A stretch of 12,443 nt of DNA from Cyanobacteria bacterium HKST-UBA02 (GTDB taxonomy: Bacteria > Cyanobacteriota > Vampirovibrionia > Obscuribacterales > Obscuribacteraceae), in the NCBI GenBank assembly GCA_020431945.1, contig JAGQHH010000407.1, positions 1-12,443 of the forward strand. Direction: 5' to 3'. The translations under genes were made by a program, and so were the position numbers. Position 1 is the first letter of the stretch. The number at the start of each line of letters is the position of its first letter. Below, piece after piece: positions 7,614 through 12,443 of the stretch. Under the pieces are notes generated by a model. It was not told the DNA's origin, ran no database searches, and was given only the letters and a program-made list of their open reading frames with translations.

Positions 7614-7651
7614 CCATTACAAAAGCGCTCTCGACTGACGACGAGAGCGCT
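7614..7651 (-). terminator. Intrinsic terminator after the Gly-rich secreted protein gene
   Basis: On the minus strand a 10-bp perfect stem (AGCGCTCTCG with CGAGAGCGCT, positions 7624-7633 and 7642-7651) closes an 8-base loop. It is followed by TTTTGTAAT, with four of those Ts coming directly after or at the base of the stem. It lies 21 bp beyond the stop at 7673, which is typical for a rho-independent terminator. Confidence 0.85.
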
Positions 7652-7672
7652 CGAGAAGAAACTGTTTCAGCT

Positions 7673-8404
7673 CTACTGAGTCGGGACTGGCGTGTAGACG
7701 GGCTTGGAGCCTTTCTGCCATTCCACCTTGTAGTCCTGCTTGTTCTGAGTATCCACGGTGGTGGTGAAGCCCTGCCCTTTCGTATAAGAGGTCGTCTTGT
7801 CATAGCCGTAGCTATCACCACCGGCAGTATTGAAATCACGGCCTTTTGTCATGCTACCGGTGCCGCTTCCGGCGTCATAATTGTTGGTCTTGTAACCGTT
7901 AGCGCTGGCACCGTTGGCGGCTTGTGCATTAAAGCCTTTCTGGGTATAGCCGCCGACTCCCTGCTGATATTGCATGTCGGAGCCCCGGTTGAATGTCCCT
8001 CCATTTGCTCCTGTAGCCTCGATTCCGGACTTATGAAAGGCTCCGTTCTCGGGGCTGTAACCCGTGGCCCCGCCGCGTTTCCAGCCGCCGCCTGCGGGCG
8101 TCGTCCCCTGGGAGCCGGAGGCATGCAAGCCACCCGCTCCTTGTTTGAAGGCGTTGAAGCCGCCCCGGTTCAGGGTGCCTCCGTTGGGTCCGGCATACTG
8201 GCCGCCCTGGGCGCTCATGCCACCCTGACCGAAGAGTCCTGCCCGCACGCCGGCTCGGCGACCATACTGGCCCTGCTGGGAGAAAGTCGTGGCGGTGCCG
8301 TTCGCCCCCAGGAAACGGCGGCGGCTGGCCTCCGCCGGCTGCAGGGACTGAGCCAGGAGCACAAGGGACAGGACCGAGCCTGCCATCAAAAATTTGAGTT
8401 TCAT
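7673..8404 (-). CDS. Secreted Gly/Asn-rich repeat protein
   Basis: This is a 243-residue protein with a clear Sec signal peptide: MKLK, a hydrophobic core to about residue 20, and a likely cleavage after A26 in PAEA-S. The mature chain lacks Cys and is dominated by Gly, Asn, Gln, Thr, Ser and aromatic residues. Imperfect units of roughly 20 to 30 residues recur, with shared pieces such as GPNGGTLNRG and GANGGTFNRG, and a Gln-Gly-x-Gly-Gly step (KQGAGG, YQQGVGG). The C-terminal 60 residues are Tyr/Thr/Lys-rich and end in Pro-rich sequence. I do not recognise a family; an extracellular matrix, surface or adhesive protein is a guess from composition. The gene has its own terminator and a leader hairpin, so it is probably controlled separately from the reductase gene 86 bp upstream. 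The long opposite-strand frame here lacks these signals. Confidence 0.82.
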   Translation of the reverse strand: MKLKFLMAGSVLSLVLLAQSLQPAEASRRRFLGANGTATTFSQQGQYGRRAGVRAGLFGQGGMSAQGGQYAGPNGGTLNRGGFNAFKQGAGGLHASGSQGTTPAGGGWKRGGATGYSPENGAFHKSGIEATGANGGTFNRGSDMQYQQGVGGYTQKGFNAQAANGASANGYKTNNYDAGSGTGSMTKGRDFNTAGGDSYGYDKTTSYTKGQGFTTTVDTQNKQDYKVEWQKGSKPVYTPVPTQ

Positions 8405-8450
8405 TGGTGATTCACTCTCCTTTCATCGGACTACGAGAGTGAGACCACCA
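8405..8450 (-). promoter_or_regulatory. Leader hairpin partly covering the ribosome binding site of the secreted protein gene
   Basis: On the minus strand TGGTG-GTC-TCACTCTC pairs with GAGAGTGA-AT-CACCA. This gives 8 bp (8435-8442 with 8412-8419), a small 3x2 internal loop, and 5 bp more (8446-8450 with 8405-8409). The 15-base apical loop is 8420-8434. The 3' arm ends exactly at the ATG. The Shine-Dalgarno run AAAGGAGA straddles the loop and stem, so folding would hide half of it. Translational control is inferred. Confidence 0.55.
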
Positions 8451-8490
8451 GGCCGGAGGAAAGTTGCGCCCTCTCCTGATTAAAAACCGC

Positions 8491-9597
8491 TCAGGCTTTC
8501 ACCAGGAGCTCTTCATAACGCTCCGAATCCTCTGTGGGGGCAAGGGCGAAAGCATCGAAGCGCTCACCATTGATCGATGTGCCTCCATAACGAAACGGTC
8601 CGGCACTCTTCACGAAGTCCGCAGGAAAATCGAGGGTCGGCCTGGACACTTTGTCGAGCCGGTCCATATGTTCTCCGCTCAAGACGAGCTCTAGAGATTT
8701 GAAATTGTCCTCGAGCTGCTTGAGAGTGCGAGCCCCGATGATGGGAGAAGCCACCCCCGGCTTTTTCAGGAGCCAGGCAAGGGCCACTGCCGCCGGGCTG
8801 ACTCCGAGATCGCCGGCCACCGCCACCAGCTCTTCGACGATATCGAAGTTGCGATCGGTGAGATGGGCTTTCACCCAGTCACCGCGCTCTGGATCAGCCG
8901 TCTCGGCATCCTTGCGCTTGTACTTGCCCGAGAGCACACCCTGCTTGAGCGGCGACCAGGGAGTCACTCCCATTCCCATCTCCAGTGACATCGGAATGAG
9001 TTCTCCTTCCACGGTCCTCTCGATGAGCGAATATTCGATCTGCAAAGCGATGATTGGCGCCCAGCCGTGGGCCCGGGCGATCATCTGAGCCTGGGTAGCC
9101 TTCCAGGCCGGCGTATCGGAGAAGCCTATATAACGAACCTTGCCCGACGAGACCAGATCATTGAGAGCGCTCATGGTCTCTTCGATGGGGGTGAAACGAT
9201 CCCAGCAATGCAGCCAGTAGAGATCGATATAGTCGGTCTGCAGCCTGCGGAGGGAGTTTTCGCAAGCCTGGAAGATCGACTTGCGGCTGGCGCCACCACC
9301 ATTGGGATCACCGGTATAGAGATTGCCGAAGAATTTCGTGGCGATCACGAGCTGATCGCGCCTGTGGACGCTTTTACGGATATAGTCGCCGATTATCTTC
9401 TCGGAGTGGCCTCGGGTGTAGAGATTGGCCGTATCGAGGAAATTGCCTCCCTGGTCCATATAAGTCTTGAGGACTTCGCAGGACTCCTCCACTGTCGAGC
9501 CCCAGCCCCAGTCCTTGCCGAAAGTCATGGTGCCCAGACAGAGCGGGCTGACTCTCAAGCCGGAATGTCCCAGAGTCACATAGTCATTGAGTGCCAT
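8491..9597 (-). CDS. Aldo/keto reductase (NADP-dependent oxidoreductase)
   Basis: This is a 368-residue cytosolic enzyme of the aldo/keto reductase superfamily, which reduces aldehydes or ketones with NAD(P)H on a TIM barrel. The start is typical (LGHSGLRVSPLCLGTMTFG), and the catalytic tetrad is complete: D55 and Y60 in FLDTANLY, K88 in VIATKFFG, and H130 in LYWLHCWD. Other hallmarks are YIGFSDTPAW, NPxYSL-like LQIEYSLI, the WSPLKQGVLSGKY loop, and the cofactor-phosphate region PIIGARTLKQLEDN. The length is slightly above the usual 310 to 350 because of a C-terminal extension from about 335. It resembles the YajO/Tas-like bacterial group, but the substrate cannot be read from sequence. The ATG at 9597 has AGGAG 8 bases upstream. 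It lies 71 bp downstream of an unrelated hypothetical gene on the same strand; no functional link is evident. Confidence 0.95.
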   Translation of the reverse strand: MALNDYVTLGHSGLRVSPLCLGTMTFGKDWGWGSTVEESCEVLKTYMDQGGNFLDTANLYTRGHSEKIIGDYIRKSVHRRDQLVIATKFFGNLYTGDPNGGGASRKSIFQACENSLRRLQTDYIDLYWLHCWDRFTPIEETMSALNDLVSSGKVRYIGFSDTPAWKATQAQMIARAHGWAPIIALQIEYSLIERTVEGELIPMSLEMGMGVTPWSPLKQGVLSGKYKRKDAETADPERGDWVKAHLTDRNFDIVEELVAVAGDLGVSPAAVALAWLLKKPGVASPIIGARTLKQLEDNFKSLELVLSGEHMDRLDKVSRPTLDFPADFVKSAGPFRYGGTSINGERFDAFALAPTEDSERYEELLVKA

Positions 9598-9668
9598 AGC
9601 CGGATCTCCTGTTGTCGGGGCCGACGATCATATCGTCTTGCCAACCGCAGAGATCACCGCCGAGCAAA

Positions 9669-10724
9669 TTATTTCTCTCGAGCCCGGAAAGCCTTCAGCC
9701 ATTTCTCGATATCGTAGTCTTTTCCCGGATCCAGATTAGCCCCGTCCACACCGGCCGCGCCCCAGGGTGGTTGAGTGCCACCATGACTGGTGTAAGCCCA
9801 GGTGGTCATATCGGCGGCCTCTCTGGCTGTGATCTGACCGAGAGCCAGTCCCTGACCGACCATAGAAGCGAAAAAGCCGCAGCGCACGTCGCCGGGATTT
9901 TTCTTCGGATCATCGATAAAGGTAGCGGCTTTGTCGCCCACCAGCCTGCCGGAATTGTAGCCGACCAGGAGAAACTCGCGAAAATGGTGAGTAATCGAAT
10001 TGGTCGGATCGACATCGGCCACATTCGAGTTGAATCCTTCGCCAGCCCTGCCTGAGCCTACGATGGACTGATAGACATGCTCCAGGGCCGAGCCGGCATA
10101 ATCCGGCCCGCCGCCCACCAGCTCGCGGCCACGATCTTTGAAAAAGCCCATGGGTTTTTCCGAGAGAACCAGGCCTGTGTAATCGCGGAAGAGCGAAGAC
10201 TGGCTGCTCTTGAAGATATTCCAGGAGCCGGGCTCCCGGCCGTTTGCTTCGGCCAGATCGGCAGCATTGTTGAGAGTATGAGTGAAATATTCAGCCGGAT
10301 TGATCTTGCCATCCTTCAGATCCGGCAGCTCCCGGATGGTCTTGTGATACATCTCTTTCATGTCCGGCGAGAGCCCCTCGATCTCGAGCTTCTGCCCGGG
10401 AGTCAGGGGCCCGAGACCGCAACGTGCGGCGAGCCTGTCATAGTCATCGAAGATCTGTTTGTCTTCCTTGCTGGCCAGAGCATCTGTAAGACGGTCTCCC
10501 AGGGAGTGATGCTCGGTCTTGTCACCCTCCACAGAGATTTCGGGTATCGTGCCGGCCTGGGCGAGGACAAGACTATCCTTCCGGCTCTGCTCGCTGGCAT
10601 CCCGGGCCGTGCCCCTTCCCTCCGGCGAGGCGAGAAGAGCTCCTCCGTCGATGGCATGAGGCTTGGCTTGATCGCCGTGCGAAGCAGTCGATTCGATAGG
10701 CTGCTTTTCAGCGCCGTCGACCAT
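9669..10724 (-). CDS. Hypothetical protein with degenerate EF-hand-like motif (351 aa)
   Basis: No family is recognised. The ATG at 10724 is supported by AAGGAG 9 bases upstream; the frame stays open a further 29 codons to a GTG without such a site. Residues 1-75 are polar and probably disordered. The rest looks globular, without signal peptide or membrane helix. DGKINPAEYF (138-147) matches the second half of an EF-hand loop, but the first calcium ligands are missing (P134, L136). A Gly-rich segment around 199-231 precedes a well-defined stretch, NSITHHFREFLLVGYNSG (242-259). The paired His and the aromatic and Gly residues there look like a conserved core, possibly catalytic, though I cannot name it. 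It diverges from the gene at 11042, which has a similar DGKI motif, across a region with a perfect palindrome. Confidence 0.8.
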   Translation of the reverse strand: MVDGAEKQPIESTASHGDQAKPHAIDGGALLASPEGRGTARDASEQSRKDSLVLAQAGTIPEISVEGDKTEHHSLGDRLTDALASKEDKQIFDDYDRLAARCGLGPLTPGQKLEIEGLSPDMKEMYHKTIRELPDLKDGKINPAEYFTHTLNNAADLAEANGREPGSWNIFKSSQSSLFRDYTGLVLSEKPMGFFKDRGRELVGGGPDYAGSALEHVYQSIVGSGRAGEGFNSNVADVDPTNSITHHFREFLLVGYNSGRLVGDKAATFIDDPKKNPGDVRCGFFASMVGQGLALGQITAREAADMTTWAYTSHGGTQPPWGAAGVDGANLDPGKDYDIEKWLKAFRAREK

Positions 10725-11041
10725 ATTGTCAGTCTCCTTCAGGGTCACCGGATACTTTATTCCCCGGCAAGCCCCTTTTCTAATTGCGAGTGAGTGCCGG
10801 TATCTACACACCCCCGGGACTTTTTGGACGGGACCAGGGGGAGTATTTTATTTTGGAGGCTGAATTCGAAAAATCGCAATATTGCGATTTTTCCATTCTC
10901 GCAGAAGAAAAAAAGTTCTTCCTCCCCTCCAGCTCTGCGGGCTGAAGTGAAAAAACTCTGGATGTTGTCCAGGAATTCCCCTTCGCCGAATAGATATAGC
11001 TACCCACTCACTTTGCTGCATTTTCAACAAGAGGAACACCA
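10725..11041. other. 317-bp divergent intergenic region
   Basis: No convincing gene lies here. It holds the Shine-Dalgarno sequences of both flanking genes (AAGGAG at 10734-10739 on the minus strand, AGAGG shortly before 11042 on the plus strand) and a 26-bp palindrome. A weak plus-strand promoter candidate is TTGGAC (10824-10829), a 17-base spacer, then TTTATT (10847-10852); its transcript would begin just before the palindrome. Base composition shifts to AT-rich around 10850-10920. Short frames that cross it are symmetric artefacts of the palindrome. Confidence 0.6.
10868..10893. promoter_or_regulatory. Perfect 26-bp palindrome
   Basis: GAAAAATCGCAAT is followed directly by its exact reverse complement. 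As RNA it could form an 11-bp stem with a 4-base loop, flanked by A and T tracts. As DNA it is a fully symmetric site like a dimeric repressor operator. It sits about 145 bp from each flanking start codon, and no gene ends nearby, so an ordinary terminator role is unlikely. The binding factor is unknown. Confidence 0.75.
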
Positions 11042-11770
11042 ATGGCTAATAATCTGCATGGCCTGGAGATAGAAGGCGCCGGTCCGAATCAGGGCGCCTC
11101 CACGAGCGACCTTTTCACCCGGCTGTTCGAGAAGACCGGAGACGGCAAGATACAGGACCGTCATCTGGTAAACGCTCAGAGCGGAGGCGTGAATTTCGCG
11201 GACATCATGGGCGATATGCAGAAAGATATCAATCGCAAGGTCGAGGATTCCATAAAGAAAGGTGTCTATGTGCCGCCTGACAAGGCGCCGAGCCCCGGCT
11301 CCAGAGCTGCCGAGCTCACCGCCGACATGATGCGGAACACAGGAGCTAACGGCGAAGTCGATGGCGGCTTCAATTTAGGCAACCTGGGCGATCCGGGCTT
11401 CTATCGCAGCCCGGACGGCAAAGACAATTACAACGACAAATGTGCCGAAGCCAATACCGAGGTCAGCACCAGAGAGCGAGAGATCGCCAACAAGATGTGG
11501 AACGCCCTGCCCCCCGAGCAGCGAGCCAGGATCAAGCAGGAGCAGTCCGATCTCGATACATATAATTCGCAAACGGTCTATCGCATTCATCCTGACCCGC
11601 CCGCCACTCCGACCCTGGATAAATTCAGAGAGAGCCTCTCCCGGTCCCTGGCCCCCCTGGAAAAACAGAGAGACGCCAACAATCACCGGGCATGGGAAGA
11701 GCTTCCGGTGGAAGAGAAAGCCGAAATTTTACGTGCCATCGAGCAGAGAAAACACTTCCACGCCCTCTGA
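11042..11770 (+). CDS. Hypothetical soluble protein with two W-LP-E motifs (242 aa)
   Basis: No family is recognised. The ATG at 11042 follows AGAGG at a suitable distance. The protein is hydrophilic and charged, with no signal peptide or membrane segment. Near the N-terminus, EKTGDGKIQDRH (30-41) aligns with an EF-hand loop but keeps only D34 and G35 among the usual ligand and glycine positions. The middle is Gly/Asn/Asp-rich. A motif of the form W-x-x-L-P-x-E-x-[RK]-A-x-I occurs twice, at W153 (WNALPPEQRARI) and W218 (WEELPVEEKAEI), suggesting a duplicated helical unit. It is 42 bp before a Ser/Thr kinase gene on the same strand, so the two may be cotranscribed, and this protein could be a kinase partner or substrate (inference). 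Confidence 0.82.
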   Translation: MANNLHGLEIEGAGPNQGASTSDLFTRLFEKTGDGKIQDRHLVNAQSGGVNFADIMGDMQKDINRKVEDSIKKGVYVPPDKAPSPGSRAAELTADMMRNTGANGEVDGGFNLGNLGDPGFYRSPDGKDNYNDKCAEANTEVSTREREIANKMWNALPPEQRARIKQEQSDLDTYNSQTVYRIHPDPPATPTLDKFRESLSRSLAPLEKQRDANNHRAWEELPVEEKAEILRAIEQRKHFHAL

Positions 11771-11812
11771 CACGGGAAAGACCGGCTCTTTTCTGGGCAT
11801 ATCTGTATCAAT

Positions 11813-12443
11813 ATGGATGCAGAAAAAATCGATATCGAGCTCAAAGTCGGCGAAGAAAACCCCGATAGCGCTGAGCTGATTACCATATGCGATCGATTCG
11901 AGACCCTCTCCCTTCTGGGAGAAGGCGGCATGGGACGAGTGTTCGAGGTAAGGGATCGGGAGCTCGATTCGCATTTCGCCGTCAAAGTCCTCGACGACTC
12001 CCTGACGAAGGATCGGACAGCCCTGGCTCGCTTCGTCCAGGAAGTAAAATCGATCAGCAAGCTCAATCATCCCAATATCATCGGGGTCTATGAAAACGGC
12101 ACCACTAATAGTGGCGCGCCCTATCTCGTCATGGATCGCCTGGAAGGGAAAACCCTGGGGCAGTCCGTGAAAAACGACGGACCTTTCGAGGCGAACCGGG
12201 CTATCGATATATTCCTGCAGATCGCCGAAGCCCTGGAGCATGCCCACAGAACCGGGATCATCCACCGCGACGTGAAACCGAGCAATGTCATGCTATGCCG
12301 CAGCGAAAGCGGTCTGGAAACTGTAAAAGTCCTGGACTTCGGCATCGCCAAAGTGATGCCCATGGCCGATACCGCCGCCACCCTGACACAGACCGGCGAA
12401 GTCTTCGGCAGCCCCATGTATATGAGCCCCGAGCAATGCGAAG
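11813..12443 (+). CDS. Canonical PknB-type Ser/Thr protein kinase (3' end outside window)
   Basis: 210 residues are visible and the frame is open to the window edge. After a 28-residue acidic leader, the kinase domain begins with the intact glycine loop GEGGMGRV (36-43). K58 is in AVKVL, E77 is the helix-C Glu, and the catalytic loop is H151-R-D153-V-K155-P-S-N158. D175-F-G177 follows, then a Thr-rich activation segment (MADTAATLTQTGEVFGS), then SPMYMSPEQ (S205-P-E207 as the APE element). All catalytic residues are present, so it should be an active kinase that autophosphorylates in the activation loop, as known for this family. The C-terminal part, which would show membrane helices or sensor domains, is missing. 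The ATG at 11813 is the only sensible start but has no clear Shine-Dalgarno sequence. It follows the hypothetical gene by 42 bp. This domain lacks the FTxLWLE linker seen in the two membrane kinases. Confidence 0.93.
   Translation, partial: MDAEKIDIELKVGEENPDSAELITICDRFETLSLLGEGGMGRVFEVRDRELDSHFAVKVLDDSLTKDRTALARFVQEVKSISKLNHPNIIGVYENGTTNSGAPYLVMDRLEGKTLGQSVKNDGPFEANRAIDIFLQIAEALEHAHRTGIIHRDVKPSNVMLCRSESGLETVKVLDFGIAKVMPMADTAATLTQTGEVFGSPMYMSPEQCE

Noticed and set aside
7541..8410. A 289-residue plus-strand frame opposite the secreted protein gene
   Set aside because: The minus-strand frame has a signal peptide, a leader with a ribosome binding site and a terminator; this one has none of these.
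9669..10724. Polymorphic toxin or secreted effector, suggested by the HHF motif and disordered N-terminus
   Set aside because: There is no secretion signal, no toxin-delivery domain and no adjacent immunity-like gene, so the sequence does not support it.
10804..11007. Short minus-strand frame in the divergent intergenic region
   Set aside because: It spans the 26-bp palindrome, has no ribosome binding site and no protein-like composition.

Overview
The window reads as a stretch of a GC-rich bacterial chromosome dense in Hanks-type Ser/Thr kinases, kinesin-light-chain-type TPR proteins and lineage-specific proteins with disordered or Gly-rich sequence. That mix resembles non-photosynthetic Cyanobacteria of the Obscuribacterales (Melainabacteria/Vampirovibrionia). 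This placement is an inference from style and memory; no database was searched and no rRNA, tRNA or other phylogenetic marker is present. I see no insertion sequence, integrase, CRISPR array or tRNA.

Left part (1-7051). A TPR protein with a Pro-Glu repeat enters from the left edge (+ strand, ends 1187) and converges on a four-gene minus-strand block. In transcription order the block is: a TPR protein with a C-terminal zinc ribbon (7051-5621), a multi-pass membrane kinase with altered catalytic motifs (5611-3479), a second membrane kinase that overlaps it by 8 bp (3486-1990), and a GGDEF-family protein whose active site is gone (1923-1201). Gaps are 9 bp, -8 bp and 66 bp, so this is probably one operon. 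My reading is a membrane signalling module: two paralogous kinases, one a candidate pseudokinase, with a TPR scaffold and a catalytically dead nucleotide-cyclase fold. The function is unknown.

Middle part (7145-9597, all minus strand). An 82-residue protein of unknown function ends in an intrinsic terminator. Upstream of it lies a secreted Gly/Asn-rich repeat protein with its own terminator and a leader hairpin that covers part of its ribosome binding site. Upstream of that is a complete aldo/keto reductase with its catalytic tetrad, the only clear metabolic enzyme here.

Right part (9669-12443). Two unrecognised soluble proteins diverge from a 317-bp intergenic region that carries a perfect 26-bp palindrome. 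Both contain a degenerate EF-hand-like DGKI motif. The right-hand one is followed 42 bp later by a canonical PknB-type kinase that runs off the right edge. The window therefore holds three kinases that grade from canonical (right edge), through intermediate, to strongly altered.
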